A stretch of DNA of 64,000 nt, from positions 1 to 64,000 of the forward strand of contig JABMLP010000003.1 of assembly GCA_013176395.1 (NCBI GenBank), written 5' to 3'. Below are positions 39,240 to 50,674 of this stretch, one piece after another. Position 1 is the stretch's first letter; each line of letters opens with the position of its first letter. Origin of the DNA: Venturia oleaginea (lineage: Eukaryota; Ascomycota; Dothideomycetes; Venturiales; Venturiaceae). The notes below the pieces were generated by a model. It worked only from the letters and a program-made list of their open reading frames with translations, ran no database searches and was not told the origin of the DNA. The translations under genes and the position numbers were made by a program.

Positions 39240-41372
39240 TCAGGGTTGCACTAGCGGTTCCGGTCCGTCGGCCTCAAAATCTGTATTGGCGAAGAGGAGA
39301 TTTTGATCCCAGAGGTGTTGATCGAAGAGGGGATAATGGTACTCGAAGTTGGTAGTGGCGTCTTTGTCCATGAAGTTGAAGGGATCGAGGGAGGCAAAGT
39401 TGTTGTAGTAGGTGAGGAAGCTGGTGCCTTGGGCTTGGGGCGTGAGAGCCGCCAAGTTCGCTGGTTGCTGGATTGAATTTTCGGGTTCTGCGATGAAATA
39501 TTCAGTCCAGATGCCAAATTATTTTGCCGTGTCAATACATACCATTATTCTGTTGTTGGGCACGGTCTAGAGTCAAGCGAACGGCCTGGGATACTTTTCG
39601 TACATCTTTGCTGGCACTCGACTTCCCAATGCAGATCTTGAGTGATTCGTCCAACAGCGACAGAATTCTCTTCTCGGTCGTGGCATCAATGTTACAAATT
39701 TGCGCACTGTTTCCGTGTCGGGTGTGGATAGCAAGACACAGAACCATGACACCAAGCAGGAAGTCGTTCATCGTGAAAGTATTCAACAGCCATCGTTCTT
39801 CATATAGTTGACCACCAGGCCAGAATTCTTGATACATTTCGGCAAATTGACCCACGAGTTCCGTCCCAGCCTCCCTACACGTCTGAGTGCTGTAGGCGAA
39901 GCCTTGAGCCATGTATCTGCGATGGAGGACGCAGAGGCTTTTTAGGTAAATGAATTCGACGAACAGCCGTAACATGAAAAGCAAAGGCTCATCGGTTTTG
40001 CAACTGGGAAAGGGCATTGCGCGGAGTGCATCCGGTATCGTAGTGTGTAGATGTCGTATTTCCTGATCGAGCTAAAGAACCTCAATTTCGGGCTTTGCTG
40101 CGAAGAAAAGAGCGTACTGACAGACTTTTCCAAATCCAAGCATCAGCCTGTCTTTGACAATGAACCAAAGAAGTCTTGTCGATTCGCTCTCTGGACGCGA
40201 AGGAGGCAAAACCTTCGTGTCGATGGAAAAGTCCGAGTCAAAAAGATTCCTCGGTGATCGAGTATCGCAATTGTCGAATCGAATATTGGTAGGAAGTCCG
40301 AATTGAAACGAAATCATCAGATCCATCTGTTTGCACACAGACCAGAACCTTCGCCTCATTTCGCCCTCGAACACACTGAGACCTTTGAGAGAGTCGGGAT
40401 CGTGGTGAAAGCCCATTTCATAAGCCATCCTCACGACTAGACCAAGAATCTGCATTGCTTCGCGAGAGGGATCGAGTGACCTCAGGCTTTTGCTGTTGGC
40501 GTAGGCAACCAGAGCTTCTAACACGAATTTCTGTGAACGATGGTATCTTCCTAGTACAAGGCATTGCCCAGCGGCGACATGAAAGTTCGATTGTCCGGTA
40601 ACAGGCCCTTCCTGTGATTTACGGTAGGAGTTGTTCGGTCCAGCTACCATTGACGCTTTGTAGCAGACGGAAAATAGTAGTGAAAGCCAAAGGGGATTGA
40701 CATGATCTAGATCCTTCCAAAACGCTTCGTATTGCTGACGAAATTGCGATATGTGGATGAACGGATAATGAAAGTTTCTCCTTGAAAGTAGGTGGAGAGA
40801 AAGAGGTAAGTCTCGGTCTTTGGTGGGAGGTTCTGTGAGATGATATTCTGTAGGGAATAGTCGCTTGATTGTCCGAAGATCAGCTCCGCATGTAAATTTG
40901 GTGCGGAAGACGGTGTCTGATTCTCTTCGTATGGAGCCGGAGGAGAGCTGTCCAATGCAGTTTTCAACTCGTGGATATCGTCCATGATCGCCGACCAGTG
41001 AGTGGAACCGACATATCTCACTTCTCCACATTCTCGATCATGAATTCCATTCTCAAGCCCAACAACCAATGTGTCTGGAGTGAATGTTGTACTCGACCCA
41101 CCAGGCATCAGCTTCATCACTAATGACTCTAAGTGCTTGAGCCTCTCCTCCACCGGAATCTTTCGAGCAACCTGTACTTTCAAAGTGTCCACTCGCTGAT
41201 AACCACATGCCTCTCCTTCGCGTCTTTTCACACAGCTGCTACATGGCAGAGCTCGATCGCATTTGAGCTTCGACCTTTGACATTGGTTGCAGACCTGAGA
41301 TTGTCGGGGTCGTTTCGCAATTTTCGATGACGAAGTCGTTTTGGAAAGCTGAGCTCGAAATTTACCAAACAT
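39240..41372 (-). pseudogene. Zn2Cys6 transcription factor with fungal_trans domain, damaged
   Basis: This is a fungal-specific DNA-binding regulator. The zinc cluster is at residues 28-56 (C-x2-C-x6-C-x5-C-x2-C-x8-C), followed by a short linker, the conserved GEVRYVGSTHWSAI box, and a fungal_trans (PF04082-type) middle domain (PLWLSLLFSVCYKA ... FWSVCKQMDLMISFQFGLPT). A GTATGT...CAG intron at 39542-39488 leads to the last exon, which ends in an acidic, aromatic tail. Two lesions break it. A one-base deletion near 40762 (ETFII then PFIHISQF in the next frame) and an in-frame TAG near 40070 (EIEVL* then LDQEIRHL) prevent a full protein. Target genes are unknown. Confidence 0.8.
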
Positions 41373-41451
41373 GATTGAAATGTTGAAAGGAAGAAGGTCT
41401 GCATTGAAAAGATGTAAAGAAGCAGACTAGTGCTGACCATAAGTTAAGTTA

Positions 41452-42566
41452 ACGTAGTCTATAGGCCTATGCGCCATATATGCCTGTGCGCCAACCCCAC
41501 CGAGTATTCTTACAAAAAACGTATATATTTCAACAACACCGCCATCTATAACAGTAATATACATTTTAATTGGTTCTTTGACGCTCTGGGCAGGTCCTAG
41601 CATTATGCTCAAGCGACTGGCATACGCTGCACTTTGGTGGTGCTCGTTGCCGTACCTGAGCAGGTACATTTTCAACCCCCTCAGTAGGCGTATTCTGCTA
41701 GCCACCAGAGACCTATCTCGTTGGTTGTCCAGCCGTTCTCGCTCACGCCAATTGCCCAATCTGGTGGTAGGATCCCGTCTGAATACCAGGCTGCCTGGTG
41801 CATTACTGCCTCGAAAATAACGAGCGGAGGGATTGGAAACCCTTTCGCACAAATAGCCTCAATAACCGTAACCCACTCACGGTTGCCTGGCTGCGTTGTT
41901 CTCGGTCTCCCAGCCTTATCTGCTCCTGTAACAACCTTTGCAGTTGAAATTACCCCCATCTGAAAACCAGTCTCGTCAAAATTGTAGATATCGTCATCGA
42001 GGATGCCATGCTCAGCTTGTGTACGTCGTACGCGTTCAAACCAGGCTCGAATTAGGTCTAGGTCTTCGCATTTTGCTCGCTGGTAGTCGAACTTGCGGTT
42101 GTACTTCGATTTTAGTACGTCGTGGCGGTTAATAAAGTTGCGTACCCAGCATTGGCCTGCAGAGACGAGTTGGCCATGTTGACTGGCTAAAAGGCTTGCC
42201 ATAGTCCGTACGGCGGCAACAGTAGGTGGCGTACCGCGTTCATCCATTGAAAGTATACGCTGTACAAGGTACTCTTCTTCGGTGGGTGTAAGGAGGCGGT
42301 TTTTCGCGGTAGAACCAAGTCGTGGTTGAGTACCAGCAATACGGCGTTGCAGGGTATCTCGTGGGACGTCATAGGCTTGCGCGGTAGCTCTATAGCTTTG
42401 AAAGTCGCCGTTTTTATAGGCTTGAACAGCTAGTTCAAGCCTACCTTCTCGGTGTAAGGCCTCTTGTCGTTGTGGCGGTACCATCTCGTGTGGTAATAGA
42501 GGAACGCGTCGCGTTTGGTAGGGTTGGCGCACAGGCATATATGGCGCATAGGCCTATAGACTACGT
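41452..42566 (-). mobile_element. pogo/Fot5-like internal deletion derivative
   Basis: This 1.1 kb element has TIRs of about 48 bp beginning ACGTAGTCTATAGGCCTATG at both ends. A TA precedes the left end, while the right side reads TG, so one duplication copy is mutated. It is too short for a complete pogo element; the middle of the transposase gene is missing. Confidence 0.85.
41553..42538 (-). pseudogene. pogo transposase with internal deletion
   Basis: The N-terminal part is intact from the ATG at 42538: a psq/CENP-B-type HTH (LAVQAYKNGDFQSYRATAQAY), a second HTH_Tnp_Tc5-like region, then FDETGFQMG near 41975 (first catalytic Asp). At about 41690 the frame jumps to the extreme C-terminus, where another frame encodes the zinc knuckle CSVCQSLEHNARTC, ending near 41553. 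The segment with the second and third catalytic residues is deleted. The product could still bind DNA but not cut it. Confidence 0.85.
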
Positions 42567-42603
42567 TGAGAGGAAATTTGCTTACGTCAGCTTGAGAATC
42601 AAG

Positions 42604-44020
42604 CACAGGATTCCTCAAATCTGACTGCGCAGGGCGCTCGGACCCACCATCCCATCTTTTGAACTTGAATGTATTATGCTATTTACCACACGTTTGACTT
42701 GCAATAGATCTCTGGTTTTTGCTGAATCATCTTACATCTCTCTGGCATCTCTCTGATCCTTTTCCGTATCATTGTGAGCGTTATCTTGTCCCATTCTGCC
42801 TGGATTTCAGCCCTGAAATGAGCCACCGACGACCACCTCCTGCCAGCTAATCTGGACTTAATGATGTTCCAACAAGACTCAATGGGATTTAGATCACATG
42901 ATTGAGGAGGGTGAATAAGTAATAGAAGGTCTGCTTCTCTTTTTATGACTGCAGGGTCACTGTTAGGTGACTTGATTCCGTGAGAAGGATCACCATCCTC
43001 TTGAAGCCAGTATTTGCGCTGGTGACGCTTCTCCAACGCCTGAATAGCTTCAATGTGTTGCGGCAGTATCTTTTTGGCGTAGAAAACCTGTGTCATGCAG
43101 TTTCCTTTTGGTGTTTCGTCCTCCTTTGCCTTAAGGTCTTGCCAGACCTTCAGCCGGGCTTGGTACACTGAATCCAGCTCGTATTTGAGTTGTTTAGGCT
43201 GCTTGACTTGCCTACGGACCTTCTGTGATGGCTCAGCCGGATCCTTGTAGAATATGAGGTTTCCTTTCTTGTTGTATGAGATGCCGCCGGCGACGTGAAT
43301 AGTAACATCCAAAACGCCTTCTAGCTCCTCATTGACACCTCTCTCTTGCCCTGGAAAGCGTAGCTATTATTCAGGTGCATTGGCGAGTTCTTTTGACTGA
43401 AAATGGGCTTCGTCTGTGAACCAAATCCAACTCCAGAAGCCTAGTATGGTCTTTTTCTCGTGTTCTTTACCGTATTCAACCCTCTTTGGCCGATTTGCCT
43501 GGGATATCTGCTTCTGATAACGCTTCTTGAATCGCCTAGCCCCTGCATTGTATACGTGACGCTGTAATGTCTTTGCGGAAGGCTTACCGGGGCAGCAATT
43601 GGCTTGTTCCTGCCAGCCTTTTTCGTGTATGGGGTCATCTTGGTTCGTAAGGCGGGTAAGACCTGAAGCAGATACTTTGGTAGGCCGCCCTATGATGCAA
43701 TTGCTCTTTCTCTGTGATATGAATGCTGCATCACCAATAAGTTCTCGTAGTTTAAGCCAACTACGTGCGGTATAAGTTAGTATATTGATTTTAGGGAGGT
43801 ATGCGATTGTACCGACGCCGTCGGCCTCATTCTTGCAATCCCAGGTCTGAAAAAATCGCATTCCCTCCGTGGTGCCATATTCTCGCCTTGCAGTCTTTCT
43901 TTTGGGTGTTCTAGGCGCCATGGTGGTGGTAAATTGAGCGATAAGTTGGTGTATACGTGGAAATTGAGATGGAATGGTGGGTCCGAGCGCCCTGCGCAGT
44001 CAGATTTGAGGAACCCTGTG
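42604..44020 (-). mobile_element. Tc1/mariner-type element, copy 2
   Basis: TIRs of about 52 bp, TTCCTCAAATCTGACTGCGC and onward, lie at 42610-42655 and 43967-44015, read inward. The element is about 1.4 kb and of the same family as 3420-4473. It lies only 37 bp from the pogo derivative. Target duplications are not clear. Confidence 0.85.
42683..43921 (-). pseudogene. Tc1/mariner-type transposase, copy 2
   Basis: From the ATG at 43921, an N-terminal HTH region leads to WFTDEAHF near 43405. Two stops follow NAPE at about 43364, and the frame resumes with the HVAGGISYN block, LQEDGDPSHG near 42990 and CDLNPIESCWN near 42880. These are the three DDE blocks of this family. It is inactive through the double stop. 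Confidence 0.9.
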
Positions 44021-44244
44021 AAGGCGCTGTGAAGGCCTTGAATTGATCCGAATATTGAGTAAAGAGTTCGCCGCCTCGTTTGAAAGGAAAATGTATTGAT
44101 GGCTTTTGAGGTATAGAAACAGCGGCGAAGGTCCGATAATGCCTCGATATGTTTCAAAGCGCAAGCTCGTACAGGAGTTATCGGAAAGCGTTACTTCCTC
44201 TCCTCGCCATCTATCTGGAGTCCAGGTGCATAGATACGTCGAGT

Positions 44245-45050
44245 TCAGGTCACGCAAAGGTCGCTTCTGATAACTCATTTCTCGCCCTGAACCACTTCCC
44301 TACCTTCATGCAGCATGCAGTCCTTGCCATGTTTGTGCAAAAGAGCCATGCCTACTTCGAGCCCAATGGAAATAGGCTCTGGAGTCACGACATTTTTGCC
44401 TTTCCTGAGCGGGTCAGGGTAAAAGACTGTTTCGCCACCGATACAGCCTGTAGCGGGAGAGGTCAAGTACAGCAGAAGCGTCCATGTAGTTTTTGCCTTG
44501 ATAGAGGGTTCTCCTGGAATCACCACATTGTTGGAGTCATCGTCTGGTTTTATGAGCTATTAAAACTACAGAAGAGGAGGCAAAGAAGTGACTCACAGTG
44601 CTGATCAAAGAACTGTCCCTTCGTGTAGCGATAGACGCGAATGTTAGGGCTCAGACCAACGATATTTCCACCCCATAGTTTGTTTCTATCCTTCTCTGAA
44701 GCCCCAGCTGCTTGACCTGTGATTAGCTCTTTCAAGGCCGTTTGACTCCACAAGCGTTCCGCAAAGGCAGCGTCATCCACTTGAAAACGATCATTGACCC
44801 GAACAGCATCGCCCCTTTTTGGCTTTCCAGGAGTTGTTGCTAGTGGAAGTGACGAGAGAAAGGATAGGTAGTTTTTGCACAATGTCGATGTCCAGAGATA
44901 AGGGATAGTCACAATCTGGCCAGGAACAGTATGTTGGAGGGTAAGGTGGATAGATGGCAGGAGGGGTTGCAAGACAGGCCAGTTGGGCAGAGCTCGTCGT
45001 TCCGTGGTTGAGGCTGCGGCGATGTCCTTCTTTTTGCCTCTTGGTGCCAT
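44245..45050 (-). CDS. 2OG-Fe(II) dioxygenase (prolyl 4-hydroxylase type)
   Basis: This enzyme uses Fe(II) and 2-oxoglutarate to hydroxylate a substrate (P4Hc-like domain); the substrate is unknown. Two exons are joined by a 53-bp intron (44596-44544, GTGAGT...CCAG). The splice creates the HYD iron-binding motif after RYTKGQFFDQ, and the distal ligand region is LLHKHGKDCMLHEGREV with the 2OG-binding Arg in KWVIRSDL. The ATG at 45050 (MAPRGKKK) is chosen because upstream codons in frame lack an ATG. The N-terminus is basic. The protein is about 250 residues and intact. It is divergent from FHL1. Confidence 0.86.
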
Positions 45051-45687
45051 TCTGGAGCTTTGTGACTCATGCACCAAGATCAGATCCTGGATAAATTCAT
45101 TGACTGCTGGTTACACCGCTCCCTCATGCGATGGTACGATGGTAAAGAATGGCGGGTCGTGCCAAAGAAAAGACTGTCGAGGTTGTGCAGCGTTGAAGCT
45201 TTCCCGTCTTCCACCAGAGACTTGGAGGACTCTAGAGTAATGCTCAGAGGACTTTTAGAGTAATGTCAGGACGGGTCGCTGTTCTCCCTTGCTCACCGAG
45301 TACATCCATCTCGCTTGCGAGGCGCCCTGCACTGCGGAGAAGCAATTTTCATCAGCTAAAATGCAGACAGCCAAGATTTCAGCGGGTAATGTCCACTGGA
45401 GTGGCATTCCGGGCGCAGAGACGCAGAGTGAAGAGACAACCGACGACCACCCAGACACCTTCCTTGTGGACGACCACCTCCTCTCCCTCGACACCGACCC
45501 GACCAGCGCCTTTGCCCTGAGCTGCCCCTTCCACGTCCACTTCAACTGTTTCTGCGTTCCGACCGCGCTGTTGCCGACCGACGGCAACCATGGAGTCTTA
45601 GAAGCTCTGCCCTTCAGCAATCCCCTTCAACATGCGCCCAATAGCAATATCGCAGAGCGCATTGGCGACACAGACAGCACCGCAACC
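45051..45687. promoter_or_regulatory. Shared divergent promoter region, oxygenase/FHL1
   Basis: This is the space between two divergent start codons. It is CT-rich toward FHL1 (CCACCTCCTCTCCCTCGAC). The FHL1 frame is open through part of it from an ATG at 45361, so some of it could be coding. Confidence 0.45.
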
Positions 45688-48600
45688 ATGGTCCAAGATA
45701 CTTCTACAGTCGAAAACGTCAGGTCCGAGTCTGTGCATATCGGAGACGGCCCTGTTCGCACCGACCAGACGGAGCAGGAGCAGGAGCAACCCCAACCCAA
45801 CAAAGAGACGGCTGAACACATGAAGAAAGAGCAAGGAAAGAACCAAGCTCCTTCTGCCAACGATGACCAGAAAAACGAGAGTGCGCCAAGTCCGCACACC
45901 CTCAATGAGCCCGCGACCGACGCCCCAACAGTTACCACCACAGCAGAGCCTGCCCCCGTAGTGGACCTCACACAGCTCCCCATAGATCCTCAACTCAACG
46001 GAGAACTTCCTCTGGGTGCTGGACACTTTCAATCGCAGCATCTGTCTACTGCCGGCTCATTCAACTCGGCCACAAACACGGCCCTGCTTGACCCAACACA
46101 ATCATTCCACAGCTTCAACACGCATCTCAACATGAATATGAGCTTCGGCCTTCTCCCGGGCCTTGACCTCATTCCGGCTCTCGAAGGAGCAGCAGTCAAA
46201 TTCATGGACTCCTACGTGCCGCCTGTGCAGCCACCGGCTCCCGCCACGGGTTTTGCAAAGCTTGAATTCCTGGACGGTCACTTCTACATGACTACCTATG
46301 CTGTCGAGCTGGGACGAGACATGCGAGCATTCAGGGTTGCTCAAACCAACACAGCTCATCAACAGATATTTGAGGAGAGCATGGCAAAACCACGGAAGAA
46401 GAGAAGCCCAAGTCTAACGCCAGGACGTCAAACCATGATGGATGCCGGCGCGAGTGTCGCACGGAGCTTCGTCAGCGAACAGGGAGGCATTGTTGGTGAA
46501 GACGACGGTCACATCAGTTTGAACAAGAAGCGTCGGAAGAAAGGCCAGAAGTCTCGCTCGACCGGAACCTCATCCAGCCAAAGCCATCTCTCACGCAAGA
46601 ACTCGACGACCCATGTCGAAAATCAATATGCATTTGCCAATCAGAACCCGTTTCTCGCTACCGTCGACCCTAACATGACTGCACCATTAGATCCAATGGT
46701 CCATATGCCCGATCCCACCTACACGCCCTTGATCCCTATTCATCCACCCATAACTGAGGAAGAACCACTTCCAACAGGGAAGGGAATCTCACGCAAACAC
46801 GTTCGCATCGCATACAACTTTGAAAAGGGCTACTTTGAGATGGGTGTGTACGGAAGAAATGGTGCGTTCCATAATGGCAACCATTGTGGTAGGGGTGATA
46901 GTGTCGCACTACACGATGGCAGTGAGATTCAGATTGGAGGGGTGTGCATGAAGTTTGTGCTTCCGACTGTACCAATGAGCGATGGTGAGGTAGACGAGGA
47001 TTTGGGAAGTGTCAGCGGCCGAATGAGCTTCAGTTTCGAGGACACTCGCGGTGAAAGCATCGTCGCTGACGATGATGAAAGCATTGTGGGAGACTTGCAG
47101 TCCGAGGAAGCTGATCTCTACACATACTACGACGAGCACAATTGGGACGTTGATATCGACGACGAAGAAGAGGACGACGATGACGAGGTCGACTATGAGT
47201 CTCCTCAAACCACTCGTCAGAAACTCAAGGCGAAAGCTCCCAAGGCGCAGAAATCTTCCGGCAAGCCTTCTGGAGTTGCCAAGCCTGAGAAGTCAGGAAC
47301 AAAGCTGAAGATCAAATTCAGTAGCAAACAGAAAGCGAGAGCCGAAGCTGAAGCGAAGGAGCGTGAAAAGGAACACGAACGCGCGCTTGAACAACGCCGC
47401 GAGGATCGTCGTGCACTCAAAGCTAAGAAGGAAGCAAAGAAAGCTAAGCGTGAGGCTCGTGAAGCCAAGGAGGCCGCAAAAGCAGCAAAAGCTCAACTGG
47501 CAAAGGAAACAGCAGCGAAGCAAGCAGAGAAACGTCCCGCCAAAACACCCTCAAAACAGCCATCCAAACAACCGGCGCCCACGGAACCCAAGGCCGAAAA
47601 TGCGACTGCTGTTGACAACGCCACTTGTGTTGATGAACTCAAGGAGCCCAGCAAAGAGCCATCGAAGACCCCGATCGCCGAAGCAAACAAGCCGGCCAAG
47701 GAACCTCCCGCTGCCAGAATCAACCGTGATATGCCCATGCAAAATGGAGAGGAAGTCACGGTGCCAGGACTGCCAGCTGGCCTGATCATTCCAGCGAGAA
47801 AGAAAGGACCAGGCAGACCGCCAAAAGATGGTGTCATGTCGAAACGTGAGCGAGCGTTGCTCATTAAGCAGAACAAAGAACGAGAGAAGGCTATCAAGCT
47901 TGGCCTTGATCCATCGCAGATTCCACCTCCAGAGACGAAGCCACCCAAGCCACGCCCTCGTAAGAATTCTCAAGGAGAAGACATCGAGGTCGATGATGGA
48001 GACGACGACAAGAAGTCCAGCAGAATGCCCAGGCCTCCACGTTCGCCCTCGCCGGAAATGAAGATTGAAGACTACACAGAAGAACAGCTCCAGCGACCTC
48101 AGCCCAATTATGTCTATCTCATCTATGAAGCCATCAAGGCCTGCCCAAATGCGGTGATGAATCTGCAACAGATCTACAGTGCTATCGAGCGCAAGTATCC
48201 ATACTTCAAGTTTCGCACTACAAGTAATGGATGGCAGAGTAGCGTCCGTCACAATCTTGGGCAGCATGAGGTATATTGAATGGATGTGTAGACAATCACG
48301 ATTGACTAATCTTGCGACAGGCATTTCGAAAGGTTGAGAAAGAGGGCAAAGGATGGTTGTGGGGTATTCAAGAAGGCGTGCCTATCGAGCGAGAACGCAA
48401 GAAGAAGACTCCACCACCGCAAGCCCCGCCAAATGGATACAACCAAGCCTATCCACCACAGTACCCACAGTATCAGTATCCACAGCACGCTACTCCACAT
48501 ACTGCTCCACCTTCTGGTGCTCCTCAGAATTTCCCACAAGGCGCTCATCCCCAAGGCTATGCAACTCAGCGTCCTCCACCTAGAAACATGGGCCCGCCTA

Positions 48601-50153
48601 GTTTGCAGCAACAGCAAGCTGCTGTAAAGCCGCCACCATCCCTTGTCCAAGCACCTATTGCACCAGGCGCTCCCCAACCTCACTCATACTCCTCGCCGTA
48701 TGCCAAGGATAATAATACGCCGGGTGGACCTTCAAATGGGCCATCGCAGCCACCAAGACCTGGTCCGTACCAATCACACGCTCCTCAGGCATATCCCCCT
48801 CCAGCGCATCCTCCTCAAGGACATCCTCCTCCAGGTCATCCTTCTCAAGGAAACCCTCCTCAAGCACCTTACTCTGCGCCCCCGCCTTATCAGCCTGGTT
48901 ATCGCCCTAATCAACCTAATGCGCATGGCTCACCGACGACAACTGTTCCTCTGGGACAAACTCACAATCAAACGCAGCCACACCACTCTGGATATCCCCA
49001 TCATGCTGGACAAGCTCATCACACCGCGTCGTCCGCTCCGAGACCGGCTCGAATGCCATCGCAGGACGTCATAGACACTTTCAGGAAGGTTTTTTGTGCT
49101 ACCATCGCGACCAAAGAAGGAATTGGTAGCGAGAAGGCGACAATCATCGTCGAAAATGGAATCAAGCGCGTTCTCGAGCCTGAGAAAATGAGAACCACTC
49201 CCAGACATCCCGAGGAAGAAATGGTCATCACAAATTTCGAGGCCATCGTTCGTCAGAGTCAAGGCCCGCCCAGGCAAGCGACTCCCAGCCAAAATGCACC
49301 GATGCACCAAGCTCCGCCTCATACTACGTCTCTTGTAGCCAATACGACCGCGACCGCTTCCATGGCTGCTAAAGCTCTACCGACTGCAGGACCACAAAGC
49401 TATCCTTCACCTTCTGGCGTGGCACCGGGTCTTAAGAGCTACACTCCGCCTACAGGTCCAGCAACAGCATACTGGCCACCGCAGGCACATACACCACCAC
49501 CGGCACATACACCACCACCGACAAGTAACACTCAGCCTTACAATCGTAGTTTGATCCCTGCGGGTCCACCGGTTGCTCAGAGTGGTCCTCCACATGGCCA
49601 GACACAGCCACCACGGCCAGCTGAAGCCAGCTTGGTGGGAATGCTCATCGGCAAGCCTGGAAGCCCCTCTGCCAACCCTACGACTGGTCCCATGAGCAAT
49701 TCAGTTGCAGGTCCGCCATCCTGCATCAACACGTCTGGCACAGCTCCGGCTTCAGCATCTCGACCCAACGCGTCGCTGACTGCTCCAATAGCCTCGCCAC
49801 CTGCAATCGCACCCTCAGTCACTGCTCCGAAACCATCACCACCCATGACAGCCCCGACGATGTCTGCCTCAATTTCGAAGCCTACTATGTCTTTTACTTC
49901 CCAGGCGCCGACGGCGAATATGGGACAATTGAGTCAGTTGTCAGAAAGGCTCAATGGCATTGTTGCGCGTGCTAACAGCAACGGACCTGCAACACCGACT
50001 CGACCAGCTGTGGAGCCATTGACACCCCCACCTGGAGCAGCTCTTGCCTTGGGCGCGCCACCGGCGCCGCAGACCGGTGTGAAGAGAGGTCCAAGTCCGC
50101 AGGCCAAAATTCCTGAGGCTAAGAAGGCGAAGAAGACTGATGGTGATGTTTGA
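45688..50153 (+). CDS. FHL1: FHA/fork-head transcription factor FHL1
   Basis: Yeast Fhl1 controls ribosomal protein genes and rRNA processing. Here the FHA domain (FAKLEFLDGHFYMTTYAVEL ... ISRKHVRIAYNFEKGYFEMGVYGRNGAF) is at about 46250-46960. An acidic stretch (47140-47200) and a Lys/Ala/Glu coiled region (47330-47530) follow. The divergent fork-head domain (NYVYLIYEAIKACPNAVMNL ... GWQSSVRHNLGQHEAFRKVE) spans 48100-48380. The C-terminus is long and Pro/Gln-rich. A 50-bp intron at 48271-48320 (GTATAT, TGACTAAT, ACAG) lies inside the fork-head domain. The ATG at 45688 has a perfect ACCATGG context; an in-frame ATG at 45361 would add 109 residues. The product is about 1,470 residues, intact and nuclear. 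Confidence 0.86.
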
Positions 50154-50674
50154 ATGGGATGCTGACATGAGGTTATGATTGCCGCTTGGCTATGTGCGTT
50201 ATCTGCGTGGAGTTGATTTATTATGAAAGTATAATTTCAGGTCTTGGGGCTGATCCTGTCAGCCGATGTACGATTTCGACGTGGGGGACTCGGAGTGTAT
50301 GTTCTCGACTGTGTGCGCAGAGGCTACGCGACGTTGAGCATTTCTTTGCACAGCGACGGAGGACACGCGTATATCCCAATTTTCTTTGACCTTTTTCTTC
50401 GATACAAAAGTCTTTGCTGTTTTCCCTCCACTTTATTAGTTTGTTAATAGTCACAAACTTGACTTCGTCCAAATTTGTTGTTCCATTAACCTCAAGCTTT
50501 GGCCCTATCCCATCCAATCTGGGCTCAGCGGCGGATTATGTCAGTTACGACTTAAAGAGAGTGAAAAGGTTCAATCGAGTATAAAGCGACTTTCCCATAG
50601 ACTCGTTCGTATACATGCAACACAGAAAAACAGCGCTCTACCCTCCCAAAATACGCACCATGCCAACACACAAA
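50154..50674. other. Convergent intergenic region
   Basis: This lies between the stops of FHL1 and the Mms1-like gene and presumably holds both 3' UTRs. ORFs here have no motif. Confidence 0.5.

Noticed and set aside
46909..48683. Minus-strand ORFs under FHL1
   Set aside because: They are shadows of a clearly coding plus-strand gene and contain only mirror images of its low-complexity regions.
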